In this document: positions 1 through 12,461 of the stretch, in pieces | How positions within the stretch are numbered: position 1 is the first letter of the stretch | How the letters are laid out: each line of letters opens with the position of its first letter | Source: Acanthochlamys bracteata | Lineage: Eukaryota > Streptophyta > Magnoliopsida > Pandanales > Velloziaceae | DNA: 64,000 bases | NCBI GenBank assembly: GCA_019914995.1 | Contig: CM034131.1 | Location: 9,642,501-9,706,500, forward strand | Reading direction: 5' to 3' | The notes under the pieces: model-generated | The model's input: only the letters and a program-made list of their open reading frames with translations | Databases searched by the model: none | Told to the model about the DNA's origin: nothing | Made by a program: the position numbers and the translations under genes

Positions 1-84
1 ATAAACGAGAAAGAAACAATTACAGAGAGATCGATACGGAAAACAGATTGAATTTCCAAGTTGCAGAGAAGAATATTAATTAGT

Positions 85-2472
85 ATGGGCATACCGAATC
101 GGATAACGAAAGAGTCGAAGAAATCATGGGGAATAGCGTTGCCTGCGCTACTCACAGGGGTTTTTCAGTTCTCCATTGGCTTTGTTACTGCTGCTTTCGT
201 CGGCCATATAGGTGCAACTGAACTTGCAGCGGTTTCTATTACGCAGAACATTTTAGAAGGGTTAGCATATGGTGCTCTGGTAACCTGTTCTTCTTCGATC
301 TTCTTCTGCTTCTACATGCATGCCTGATTTTGCTTAAGTATGTCAGTTTTTTTCTTTTCTTTCTTGATGAGTTTTCAGGTCTCAGTAATTACGTAGGTTT
401 GAGTTTGAAATGTCTGAAAATAATTTTGAAGAAATATAAGAATCTGTAGTAGGCAATAGCAGAGATTGTTGACGTACGCATTTCGTTAGGTATGAAAATG
501 AATTCCTGAGAATGATTGCAACCAGCCAACGTTACAACTATTCGTAGGCGTTAGGTAAAACGTATATGTCTTGGTTTGAAATGTACGTCTGTGTATAGGA
601 GATTACTGAACGAAAGATGTAAATTTTTCCATGAATAGTTAGGCATGGGAAGCGCATTGGAGACGCTATGCGGGCAAGCAGTGGGCGCAGGGCAACTCGA
701 CATGCTTGGAGTCTACATCCAAAGATCATGGATAATTTGTGGAGCAACAGCAATATGTTTGACGCCATTTTACGTCTTCACAGCACCGATCTTGAAAGGT
801 TTGCGTCAAGACCCTAACATAGCAGACGTTGCTGGCAAATTTGCAAGATTGGTAATCCCTCAGTTATACGCCTATGCAATGAACTTCCCGCTGCAAAAGT
901 TCTTCCAATCTCAGAGCCGAGTCTGGGTCATGACATGGATCGCTGCTTTAGTTCTAGCAATCCACGCTCTTCTGAACTGGTTGTTCGTAACAAAACTCGG
1001 GTACGGGCTTGCTGGAGCGGCTGTTGTAGGTAACATTTCATGGTGGCTCATAAATTTTGCTCAGTTGGGTTACCTGGTTTGTGGATGTTTCCCTGAGTCA
1101 TGGAAGGGGTTCTCGAAACAAGCGTTCCAGTCACTCGGAGCCTTTGTTAAACTGTCACTTGCCTCAGCTCTGATGTTATGGTCAGTATCGTATAATTCCT
1201 ATAGCTGAACGCACCACTTGGTCTAACGTTTTGTGATCTTGATGGCAGTTTGGAGCTATGGTACTACACTGCAGTCATTATCCTTGTTGGTTATCTGAAG
1301 CATCCAGAGATCGCTGTTAGCGCGATTTCAGTATGGTACGTGAGTTCTTCATCAATAACAAGCCTGAAAATGCCGAGATTTTGTTTTCCTTAAAATTAAT
1401 TGTATCTGGAACCTCAATATGCAGCATGAATTACCAACTGTGGGCAATGATGGTTGCTCTTGGTTTCAATGCTGCAGTCAGGTAAGAATTGTTACGAATA
1501 AAAACTTGTGTATCTACAAACGTTATACATACAAGTTACGAATGCACAATTATCTTTTCTTTCTACAGTGTTCGAGTGTCTAATGAACTCGGTGCCGGAA
1601 GGCCAAAAGCAGCTAAATTTTCCGTTATAGTGACCGTTGCAACATCTGGTATCATCGGGCTTATTTTCAGCATTATAGTTCTGATCACAAGGAAAGAATT
1701 GCCGAAGCTCTTCAGTGATGATCCTGATGTTATCAAAGAAGCGTCAAGGCTCGGTTATCTACTAGCTGCCACAATTCTTCTCAACAGCATTCAACCTGTT
1801 CTTCATGGTACCTTTAGCATTCTTATATATAATGCAGGAGTTTTTACATCAACAGGAATTAAAACATGTAGAACATGTAATGAACATATTGAGTTTAAAA
1901 TTGCAGGAGTGGCAATTGGAGCAGGTTGGCAAGCAGTGGTAGCGTTCATAAACATCGGTTGCTACTACGTGTTTGGTTTGCCTATCGGCGCGATACTTGG
2001 ATTCAAACTCAAGCTCAAAGAAACTGTAAGAAATTCAACAATCACTTGATCATAGCAACTAAAATCCTTGCCCCCCAAAAAAAAAACAAAAGTTTATTTT
2101 TTACTTTTTGTTTAATTGTCTTGATTTACTGACTAGGTTTTCTGATTGCTATACAGGGAATTTGGTTGGGAATGTTATCAGGATCAATTATGCAGATGAT
2201 AATTCTGTTGATTGTTACATACAGAACAAAGTGGCAGAAAGAGGTAGCGATCGACGTTGATTAAGTTTTAAGAAAAACAACAATTTTCAACGTCGAAAAA
2301 GGTTCTAAAGATTGAATATCTACGAAATTTCTTCAAATTTGTTTTGTAGGCAATGCAAGCAGAAGAGAGAATCAGAACATGGGGAGGAAGAGTGGAACCT
2401 CAACTGCCTACAGATAGCAATAACAACAACGGTAGTGAAACTAACTACCAAGAAGAACCTTCAAGAAATTAA
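85..2472 (+). CDS. MATE efflux transporter (DETOXIFICATION family, DTX27/29-like)
   Basis: Multidrug and toxic compound extrusion carrier, expected to export organic compounds or flavonoid-type substrates across the plasma or vacuolar membrane by proton exchange. Eight exons fit in frame: 85-279, 639-1180, 1249-1335, 1425-1481, 1569-1807, 1907-2025, 2157-2243 and 2350-2472, giving about 482 residues, normal for the family. Visible hallmarks are GSALETLCGQAVGAGQ, MLGVYIQRSW, a central ASALMLCLELWYY helix, VRVSNELGAG and VAIGAGWQAVVA, spread over the usual twelve hydrophobic helices. The start is the first ATG after an in-frame TGA at 49-51. The second exon begins at TTA (639), which restores the LLGMGSALE junction. 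No breaks were seen. It converges on the DA1 gene. The subfamily comes from overall wording and the substrate is unknown. Confidence 0.93.
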
Positions 2473-3037
2473 AATGCGGCAAGGAATGAAGCAGACAAGT
2501 TTTTACCCACAGATTTACTTTAAGCTTCTAGTCTTATAATTGCCTGCTAATAGCGGGAATGGAGGATTTTTGTTTTTTTAATATTTTTGCTGGTTCTCTA
2601 CACAAAGGTGTTTAATAGCAATAAATAATGATTAGCAGTTGGATGAACAAACACACGCATGAATGTAATTCTCTCTTTCAAAATGAATAAATGAAGTTCT
2701 TGTTATGACTAGCAAAACAAGAGTTATCGTAGCCATCCAACTCTATTGAAGCATCAAAGCCTACCATATGGAATTACATGATCAAGAATTTAGTGACTCT
2801 GGATTTATGTATTCAAATCTCAATAAACTTTATGAAGGTAGGTTATGGAATTTTTACACACTGATAAATTTGGCACGTGGAGGAGATATATGATGTTTGC
2901 AAATCCGTGCCTGTATAAAAAGCGTTAATATCATGTATCAGACTTCCATAAACTTCTATGAATGTTTCTTTAGAATAAAATTTGGTCCCTTATCAAATGC
3001 AGGGTTTATGCAAGAACAATCATGTGAATTTGATTGT
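2473..3037. other. Convergent 3' spacer between the MATE and DA1 genes
   Basis: This stretch lies between two stop codons that face each other. It is AT-rich and should hold the 3' untranslated regions of both genes. AATAAA-like signals are visible near 2620 and 2685. I see no open frame or repeat of note. Confidence 0.6.
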
Positions 3038-6000
3038 TCAAATTGGGAAACTTCCAGTCATTCGGATATGGTCTAGCGTACGTCTGAGACCAAATTTGAG
3101 AACAGCATGGTTGCCTGCCCTAAACCCGTCTCCATATGCAGACGAACTGTCTGATTCAATTTGGTGTTTGAAAAACTCCCCGAGTTTCCTCTCAAACTGA
3201 GATCTTGCTCCCTTTTTTGATACTGGTGCCGAAGAAGATGATGATGAGGAGGAGGAAGACGCAACATTACCACCAGATCCAGAAATGATCTCTGAGTCAA
3301 GCCACATGTGTGCCAGAACTTGGCAAATGCCTTCTTCTACTTCAGGACTTAGAGTGCGGTATCCTGTCAAAGAGAAAGGATGGTTATGTTTTCAAGGTCC
3401 TCCAAGAAAACTAAAAGGCAAAGATGCAAAAATTAAAGTAGTTCCACTTCTAAATGCAGGTAAAAGAAGTACTGAACATGCAAAACATACACGACAGCTT
3501 GCCTCTTAGTCTCACAACGCAAATGTTTAACCTGATCAAAAGCCTACAAATTTACAATGCTACACACATTGCATGTGGGCATCACAGTGTAAGTTAATCT
3601 CGTGTATTATTTCTAACAGCTTGGAAATCCAATAGGAATTTTTCAGACATCCATCTAGATTTATCTCCTTATAATTTAAGGTCATGAAAGCTAGGCACAG
3701 AATGAAGAATGTAGTTCCACTACAAATATTTAATATTCCATTTACCAATAAGGATTCACTGCCAGGTATATTCTCGAATAAAGGAGTCTAAATCCAAAGT
3801 TCCTGCAAAGAACTAACTTTAATAAAATAAAAAACACACATTGGCAATTGCTATCCCCTTGATCCTAGTATTTCACCTTAGTTAATGTTCCAGGGAAAAT
3901 AAGCCAAGATATTCAAGAGCGTATGACATAACGAGTTTATTTAGGCAGCAGACAAATATAGCCTTGAGGGAGTAATACCAGAAAAAAGGTCAAAATTTTT
4001 TAATAGATGTAATGGATCTGAAGTTGATCTAAATGCAGAGAAAATATAGCAAACATTATCCAGATAGGCTTCATCAATTCAACGGCTTTCAGCAGTCAAC
4101 AACAAAATAAATAATCGCCTCTGATAATTGAAGCAAATACCTGCTAGCCTTAGCCAAGCATGCATCATCTCATGAGCAAGAATGGACCCCGTCAATAATC
4201 TGTTTACAGAAGCTATTAATATACAAAAGAAAATATGGTAGCTACACATTCCAGTTACATGGCTAGAGCCAATGCAGTTGCAATACTGGAACTTTACCCC
4301 TTGCAGCAGTTGAGGTATGTCCAATAGGCAAGTAGCTTAGAGACACATAAAAGAATATATGATAGAATTCCTCAGCCAAATTAAGAACAAAACAGAATAA
4401 GAAGTACCTTGGCAACCCATAAAGAATAAGTATAGCTGTTACTTCACAATGCCGAGTAAGTCTATAAGGTTCAGTTATAATATCTATGAACCTGTTGCCA
4501 GCTCCAATCCTTGGCCGTCTTCGGACCTGAATACAGGTTTTGTTATTATCTGTGATCAAGTTCCAGTATTGGTTGTCAAGAAGGAAAGTGGCTAGTTATT
4601 GAGCTTGTTTCAAGAATAGGATGGAACAAATTCCCAGAATAAACAAACAATTAACCAATTCTAGGAAAACGAATGGGACACCAATGCATGGTAAAAGACC
4701 TCAAAACTCAATGAGTCAAGACTTACAGTGCTAACAATCTGCTCTTCAGATAGACAGAGACCTCTAGTTTCCGGTAAGTGATGGTGACCCTGTTTCGAGG
4801 GAATTCAAATAAAAAGCAAATTCAAAAAAGAAAAGAAAAAGCAAGAACGGAACACATCCTTACATGCTTTTCTCCTTCCATTGCTTCATTTAGAGCTTGT
4901 CTCTCAACCAAAAGCAATGGAATTTGCTGTTCCACTCTCATATTTAGACCTTCATAGAATTCTCGTATATCAAGGTAAAGGGGTTGGCACTCGTTAGTGT
5001 CCATTATTGCAGAATCCAGACACTCCAGACAGAGCTTCCTTCCATCATCTAAAGTGATGTATCTCGAATCCCGTGGCTAATTATGATTATAAAAAAGGTA
5101 AGAAAGCAAAATAAAAAAAAAAAAAACAATTATATTTGTGATTGAAGATATGCAATACAGATTTTATGATGTGAAGCACAATCAACAAATGTCACAAACT
5201 ACTGGGGAAACAAATCAGACAAAAAAATAGCAGCCACATATCTGCAAATGATATTAAGCTATCAATTTGCACCATAACAGATTCGAGCAATGTATGCTCT
5301 AAGCTAAAAAGTACCAAACAAGTATGAACCAGGTATCGAGTAACTAGGCTCTAAGATTACAGTTATCGTAGTTACAAAAACTCCTCTCTATTCTATTGCT
5401 AAGGCGGCATGCACTACGTTAAAAGAGAAACTGGACCTTCATTTTCTGGTTGTAGGGATTCCTAGAGGTCTGTGCACCCATCTCAGGGATCTTATTGAGT
5501 AGCATTCCAGAGTTATGTATGTAACATCCTCAATTATACAAACCGCTACATGGATGACTAGTATAACTGTAGATCTGAAATATTCCTTGTTACTGACCTC
5601 CATCCGCTCACAGCTGCAACACCTTGGAGTACCATCAACCTCATGGGAAGGACAATATTTCTGCATCCAGAAAGGATGTGCTCTGTACTCAATGAGGCCA
5701 TTCCTATTTGTAGGTATCTGCAAGGATGGCCATTTTGGCAGGCTATGAGTTAGAACACAATGTTAATAACAAGAAATACAAATATCCAGGAACCTATCCT
5801 GACTACATAAGGAAATAGAAGACTTCTTGCCTCGATTGGGAAAATGTTCCCATAGTCAGAGCACTAAAACTTTATGATCAATATTAAAATCTTGAACAAG
5901 AAGTACTTACAAATTTCTTGCAAACATCACATTTTGGGTGGTAGAGCTCCTTGTAACATGATTTATGATAAGGATGGTCCCCAGACATAGAGAACTGCGG

Positions 6001-7273
6001 TGGCGAGCCCACAAATTTTAGATTAAAAGGCAACATCAGAACTAAAGCTATGCATATGACCTTCCTTACCTCGTAATCAGATATGGGTTTATTGCATGCA
6101 TGGCATTTGAAGCATTCTGGATGCCAAACGCCCCCCATGCAGCTCAGAAAACGTCCATGGCCAATTGGATTATTGCACCCAGCGCATATCCTATAGGAAA
6201 TATGTGCAGAGGTTAGGAAAATCACATCAACTAGCAGAAAATGATTTGTAGAGACGAATTTCAATTTAATCAACAGATACCTGGACCCTGTGGAAAAGAA
6301 AAATGGTGGCGGTCGATGCCTAGGGCTGCTTCTATGGGGAGTAGAATCATCATTGAGACTTTCCTGTAATGCTCTTGCAAGTTGCTCATCTTCCTCCAAA
6401 TGTGATTCATTCTCTTTGTAAATACACCACATTAGCTAACAAGATTAATGACTATGATATACCTGATTCTATAACTACTAACATATAATATCCAAATTAA
6501 TGATCCCCAAGAATCCAAGAAGACACTGACCAGTTGGTTTAACATTTTTCTGTTCTTCTTCAGATAAAGAAAGTGCTATAGCACGGGCTACGTCTTCATT
6601 TTCCAAATCTGACAGATTATCCTAGATTCAAGACCCAGGATAAACTAAAGTTAGTAAATACAAAACAGGCTTGAGAAGTACGAGAGCAACAACAACAACA
6701 ACAACAACTAAGCCTTTATCACACTCTTGTGCACAAGAGTAGAAATAAAATCTTGCTGATTTTTAGGTTAGAAGAAAACAACAACATGAACAAATTTCTG
6801 CACCAGAATTTAAAGATGGTGCAGAATCAGTTTACAGATCCGCTCCACAGCGTGCGTTTCAGAGATTAAAGACAAAGAAGTGATTATACGCAGCAGCAGG
6901 TCAAGTATTACTGCAAACATAAAAAATGAGTAATCATTGTACTAATAATTATTCAAAAATATACTGTTGTTGAAAGTTTCCTGTTTTATCAAACACATTC
7001 AAAGGTGTAAATTTCTGCATACATTTCATGTTTCTCAAGCTTGGAGGATAGTTTGTGTATATAGGTCTATCCTTTCCACATGGAATAAGCCTTTAGGTGA
7101 AATTGAAGGATAAGAAAATACAAAAAAGCATCACGCATTTATATTAAAAAGGATCAAATTACCACAGGATGAGATCCCTCAGTCCAATCTGCATCACCCT
7201 CAGACCTGCCATGATACCGTCCTTCTGAAATCCTGTGACTTGAACCTTTAAAAATTTTGCTTAACCAGCCCAT
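3038..7273 (-). CDS. DA1: DA1-type ubiquitin-activated peptidase (UIM, LIM, zinc peptidase)
   Basis: DA1/DAR proteins limit the period of cell proliferation in organs. Ubiquitination by RING ligases activates their peptidase. Eleven coding exons join in frame on the minus strand: 7163-7273, 6531-6621, 6281-6413, 6070-6190, 5911-5994, 5598-5717, 4864-5076, 4727-4789, 4408-4526, 4141-4199 and 3038-3363, about 479 residues. Order: N-terminal [10 protein letters not shown]; two ubiquitin-interacting motifs ([13 protein letters not shown] near residue 48, [12 protein letters not shown] near 80); a LIM domain starting [19 protein letters not shown] near 115; and the peptidase with AHEMMHAW, where HEMMH (about 361-365) is the zinc site. 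The C-terminal tail starts [21 protein letters not shown] and carries a run of ten serines, an unusual low-complexity insert. An ETR arginine near residue 300 seems to match the arginine altered in Arabidopsis da1-1; that alignment is from memory. DA1 and DAR1 are not clearly separated here. Confidence 0.94.
6686..6740 (-). repeat. SINE-like 3' end (GATAAAGGCTTAG + GTT repeats)
   Basis: Read on the minus strand this is a short hairpin-like CTCTTGTGCACAAGAG, then GATAAAGGCTTAG, then (TTG)n. The same core and tail occur on the plus strand at 22031-22078. Plant SINEs are known to share a conserved 3' end of this kind that finishes in TTG repeats. It lies in the first coding intron of the DA1 gene. 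The 5' part of an element was not recognised. Confidence 0.55.
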
Positions 7274-8520
7274 ACTGATCAGCGTTACATTATCAGGGAA
7301 GGGGCAAGAGTTCGCTTCACAAAAGAAGGATAATTCAGTAAATGAATTGCAGCCTATGTACTAGATAGAAACAAAAATTAGGAGATTTAAAGGTATAACC
7401 ATTAACAATACTAGTAATAAGCACCTGACGGGATTCTCAGAAACAAGCTTATTCACACTATAGGAAATACTCTTATCACCTAAATATTTGCAACTCTTTC
7501 CCTAATTCACTCTACATCCTTTTAGTCACTAATTTCAACTCCTGCGACAGTGACTTCAAACTGATAAAGAAAATATTGTGAACAACTAGACACATGCCTG
7601 TAAGATCAAAAGCAGAACCAAGAAGGCAATCTGCCATGAACAAAGTAAAAATCAGCAGCAAAGATCAGTAGGTGGTCACTTTCACCCATATTATATTAGA
7701 GGTTAATTTGAAATCATTTGATTAGGATTTACCTAATTAGAAAATTCGATAAGTTACTGTGTCCCCTTTACTCTGGCAGTGATACAATGCCACATTAACC
7801 TGATGTATTTCATCTGGCTATATGGCCCTGTATCATGGTGAATCATATTATTAACCTTAAAACACATTCTGAAAGTTCCCAAAAAAAGAACTCCTTCAAT
7901 CTATTCAAAATGATTATTCCGTGAACGAACTATCAAAACAAGATCAAAACGATTTAATAGCAGTGGTCACACAAAACTCAAGCAAACACTCTGCAACTCC
8001 GAATTCCATAAACAAACACGAAAGTGAACCTAATCAGCAAGAAGCAAAATCGAGATTACCATTCCTCAAAATCTATACAACTGAAGCCCTCTCTCTCCAA
8101 ACAGATTATCGATTGATAGACTTAAATTAAGCACGCCTCGGATCAGATGAAACTTTCAACATCAGAATCAAAACCTTCGATCATCTCTGCAACACAAAAT
8201 CGAAACAGCTTGAAACAACTAGACATAAATCTAGAGAAAGAGAAGTCGTTTTCTTCGATAGGATAACCAATACGGTATCAGAAAAACAAAAAACAAAAAA
8301 GAGTGGAAAGAGTCAACAAAGCAAGAAAAGATTGAAAAAAACAAATCCTTACGCTATCTCTTTCTGCTTTTCTTCTTTCGATCGAATGAAACCACAAAAA
8401 AACCAAAAAGAAAGATAGAAAATGAAAGATTCTTTGTTAGATTGATTGAGCAAACGAAGGAGTGAATGAAATAAAAAGAAGAACAAAATGAATTAATCTG
8501 CTGGTTTTGTTGAGGAGTCT
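7274..8520 (-). other. DA1 5' leader with a probable leader intron
   Basis: The DA1 start codon sits directly behind an acceptor-like CAG, so the leader is probably split. A good donor (minus-strand GTAAGGATTTG) is at 8352-8342, just after a pyrimidine/purine-rich stretch typical of a leader exon (about 8353-8500). The 69-codon open frame at 7921-8130 inside it has no recognisable family and is treated as chance. Confidence 0.45.
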
Positions 8521-11500
8521 TTCTCAATGTGCCGCTTTTGTAGTAGCGCGAACGAAAAGTCTTCAGACTAATAATAAATTATCCAAGGACAAAACTGTAA
8601 AATAGAACGCATTACAATATAGGTCCTCTTTTATTGATGTTGCCATTTTGTGCGTCACCGCCAGCTGCCCTGAAACTACGGAGGGGATTGATTTTGTAAA
8701 TGAAAGCGATCGACTTTGTAAATAACGTTAATAGTCTCTGGATTTATTGATTATTTAATAGAGTAGTTTGGTTAGTGTTTTTCATGCTGATGTGTACGCG
8801 GCTTCTGATTGAAGCTGTTGCACCGCAAGCCATCTTCTTCCCATAAATAATATATTATTTTACAGAATTCAAATGTTTATAAACTAATTTCTGGAAACAT
8901 TTAAAAACATAAAAGTTAAAGTTTTTGGTGAAAGAATAAAATTGCAAGGACTTTTATTTTTCTTTTTTTCTTAAAGGGTTCTCTCAAAGAGCATATTTGG
9001 TGAGCTTTTTTTCCAGAATTTTTATTTTATATTTTTAATAAAATTTTTAAAATAAAAAAATCTACGGCATAAAATCTTTCTATTAATTATTTTATTATTA
9101 TGTTTTAAGTAAAAAAATAAAATTTATATTTAAAAAATTTTAAAATATTTCTTTTTTTAAAATTTATTTTTCAATTATTACTTTCAAACATTCTAAAAAT
9201 ATAAAAAACCTAACCCATGCGAATGATGAACGTCATATTCTCCTAACTCATAACAACTCTTTCGGTTTTCTGTTTTTTTTTTTATTTTCCACTTCAGACT
9301 TATATAACGTGCATCAGTTTCACGAAAGTTATTTCTGCAAAAATAAATTTTATAATAATAAAATTTTAAAAGTAAAGTGGAAGTTGAATTCCGAATGCGT
9401 TTGGTATTACTTATCATAAAAATAATTTTTAACTTTTTATTTTATATTTTTTAAAATACTTTTATAAATATTTAAAAATTTTATTTAAAAATTTAAAATA
9501 AAAAAAATTTACATAATAAAATATTTTATTATTTATTATTATTTTTTAAAAATAAAAATAAAATATTTCTATTTCAAAAAATTTTTATTTTAGAAATACT
9601 CTGAACTCTCCTCCGTCTGTTCTCATATAAGCTGAAAAAAATAAATTCTAGTGAAAAAAGTACATTTTTTTAAACAAAGGCATCGTTTAATATTGAGTTT
9701 CAATAACTTTTATTTTTATATTTTATAATAATTTTTTATAATATTTTTATAGATTTTTAATTTAAAATATAGAAATATTATTATAATTTTTTAGATAATA
9801 AATAAATTTATTTTTCATAAAATTCTTAAAGTTATTTCTTATTTTTTTAAAAATTTTGAATTTATAATCACCCTCAAATATTTTCAAAAACAAGTCTATA
9901 CTGAAATTTTAGAGAAATATACAATACTGGCAGCATTACCACTCCAGTTTGTAAGAGAAACTTTTTATTTATTTTTATCATTTTTTGAGTAAAATAAATA
10001 AAAACAATTTTAAAATATTTTTTATTTTAAAAAAATTTCTTTTCAGTAGCACTTTCAAACATCCTTTCAAATTAAAATTTTTCCAAGTAAAAATTTAAAG
10101 TATATAGAAACTTTTAGCTATACAAGTTGCAATCAAAATAAGTTATGATTAAGGGGATGTTCAGATTCACTTATCAAGTATTTTTTATTTTTAAAAAATA
10201 CTTCACATATTCAATAAAGTTTTAATAGTATTTTATAAAAAAATTAAAATTTTATAAAATACACAAAAATTATATTATATAATTATTATATAATCTTTTA
10301 TTATTTAGAAATAAACTCATATATCAAAATTTTAAAATATAATTTATTCAAAAATATTTTTTATTATAAACACTTTCAAACGTTTTCTAACCTCACGACA
10401 GTCTTCTTATGCTTAAACACGAGCTACTCAAATTTCTGATCATTTAATCCTGTAATTGAGATCACCAAGCCAGACTGGCAAATTAGTTGCGCTTGCGTGC
10501 AAATTACGGTTCATCCAAGGAAACCAAATCAGAATTATGCCTGTAATTATTGCATGGCCATTTGATAGAACTCAATCTCTATAATTAGCTAAAGAGTGCA
10601 GATTACTTAAACCTGTATAAACACTCTTATTATATTTTACGAATACGATTTTCTTTTCACCTCACAACTTATTTTTTACTAAAAATTACTTCTAACTCAC
10701 TTTCTACTTGTTAAGAAAAATTTAGTTCACATTAATTATCAATAATTTTAAGATGATATTTATAAAAATTTAGGCTTACTTTTTTATTGCCAAATTAGTC
10801 TTTAAAAAAATCCTATATTCGTAACATTATATCAAAGCGTGTTGGACCGGATCGATCCAAAATATAGGCTAAATTTAACTTTATTATTCATATCTATTCA
10901 GAGCATTCATAATCCGCTTTTTTTAAGAACAAAATTAGCTCGCTTTACTTCAAGACAGATAGCTCGTTTTATTTAAAAAATAGTTGTCCATTATATTATA
11001 GAACAAATAGTTTATTTTATTTCAGTACAGATAGATCGCTTCATCAAGTTCATTATAGTGCACGTAGTCTGCATCAGTTCAATTTAAAAAAAAATGCTCC
11101 ATTGGAGAACGGATGTTCAATTTAGTCCTACATTACTTATCAATAGTTCTGAAATTATATTCATAAAAATTTGGGCTCATCTTTTCATTGCCAATTAATT
11201 TTAAAAAATATCATAAGTTCGTTACGCTGCTATAAAAAAATAGTATTATTAATAATAACTTATTTCTTAATAAATCACTTTCTAATACAGTGTAGTGTGT
11301 AAGGCTTGGCACAATACTGAACACTCACGTTGGGCCAATCTCCTTACGGTGGGTGTTCAAACTCATATAAAAAGCAACCCAACTTTACAAACAAGCAATG
11401 TGTGATAATCTATTAGTAAATCATGTTTCTCACACAACCAAGCTACTACTTCATTCAAATGATTCTGTTCCACAATCCTTGGTTTTCATTTGAAGATGAA

Positions 11501-11882
11501 TAACAATCTTTATGGCAATAATTAGGCGTTAACTTGTATTAGATTATCTGTTGTATCTCTATAATGCCAGATATATATCTAACAAAGAAGTGAAGAGCAT
11601 GAGGATCCTTTGATTCAGAAAAATATGTATGTTAGTAATAAACCTTTTAACTAACACCACAAATCAAATCAAAGAAGCCACATAAATTTTGGACGCCTTG
11701 CAGAGACCAAGAAACAGTCGCGTTACTTACCTTTCAACGTTGGCTTTTGTGTTCTTTCTACCAAATAGAAACAGCTTGAGAGATTTCAAGGTTGATTGAA
11801 CTCAGCATTTTGGCAATGATGTTTCAATCCCTTATGTTGATAAGGATGTCCTTGTTTCAGTTCCAGCAATTCCAGAAGCAGG
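8521..11882. other. AT-rich intergenic DNA, several miniature-element remnants
   Basis: No gene was found. The sequence is almost pure A/T with repeated blocks of the form ATTTTATATTTTTTAA and TTTACATAATAAAATATTTT, at about 8996-9195, 9398-9605, 9680-9875 and 10155-10395. These look like decayed copies of the miniature family described under findings. Between about 10440 and 11880 the DNA is less biased but has no convincing frame. Confidence 0.6.
9398..9605. repeat. AT-rich miniature element copy
   Basis: It begins GCGTTTGGTATTACTTAT and carries the internal core TTTACATAATAAAATATTTT shared with copies near 15172, 16860, 25040 and 25440. The right edge is only approximate. No coding capacity is visible, so it would be a non-autonomous element. 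Confidence 0.5.
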
Positions 11883-12194
11883 TTGAAAAGTTCCATTGGA
11901 GAAGTGCTTTTGGTGAAAGCAACTACTAGCTCTGAGCCTCTTATCACCATCAGCAAAGAACACTTCCATAGGATTGATCTTTCACAACTGCAAACACCAT
12001 TGAATATGAAACCAAAAGGAACTTATCCTGTCCGTAACTATTGGTGTATAGCTTTGTCTACAACCGGAGAGCAGGATTTACACTGCTCTACGTTGAACAA
12101 TATGACTTACCAAGACACGAACGACCTCTCCTTTGGATGTACTGGCTTAGATGCAAGTAGGAAGTCTGCGAAAAAAGCAATATTCATCAAATAG
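11883..12194 (+). other. Unidentified 103-codon open frame, possible gene fragment
   Basis: This frame has more balanced codons than the surrounding AT-rich DNA. It contains the segments HFHRIDLSQLQTPLN and MKPKGTYPVRNYWCIA. Just upstream (about 11810-11880), in another frame, one can read SIPYVDKDVLVSVPAIPEAG. Together they suggest a decayed or exon-split piece of a real gene. I do not recognise the family. It lies downstream of the BTB pseudogene on the opposite strand. Confidence 0.2.
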
Positions 12195-12461
12195 TCAATA
12201 ATTTTCTGGAACTTCGCTGTAGATGACTTGGAATGATCAGTAATAGTTTCACCCACACTAAAAGTATCACCAAACTATTGACACAGAGGCAATGCTTATT
12301 GAAAATAAAAAGCATAGATTACATGCTAACTGAAACCTGTATCAAGCAGACCTCCTATCCAGCACACAGGTAGCTCTTATGGACTAGCCTACCTGACACT
12401 TCAAATACAAAACTCAGAACATTGAGCTCAAGGTCTACCTTCCTAAAATCTGACTTCTGGA

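Noticed and set aside
6689-6711. Simple (AAC)n microsatellite
   Set aside because: It is better explained as the TTG tail of the SINE-like 3' end, since the adjacent core is shared with 22031-22078.
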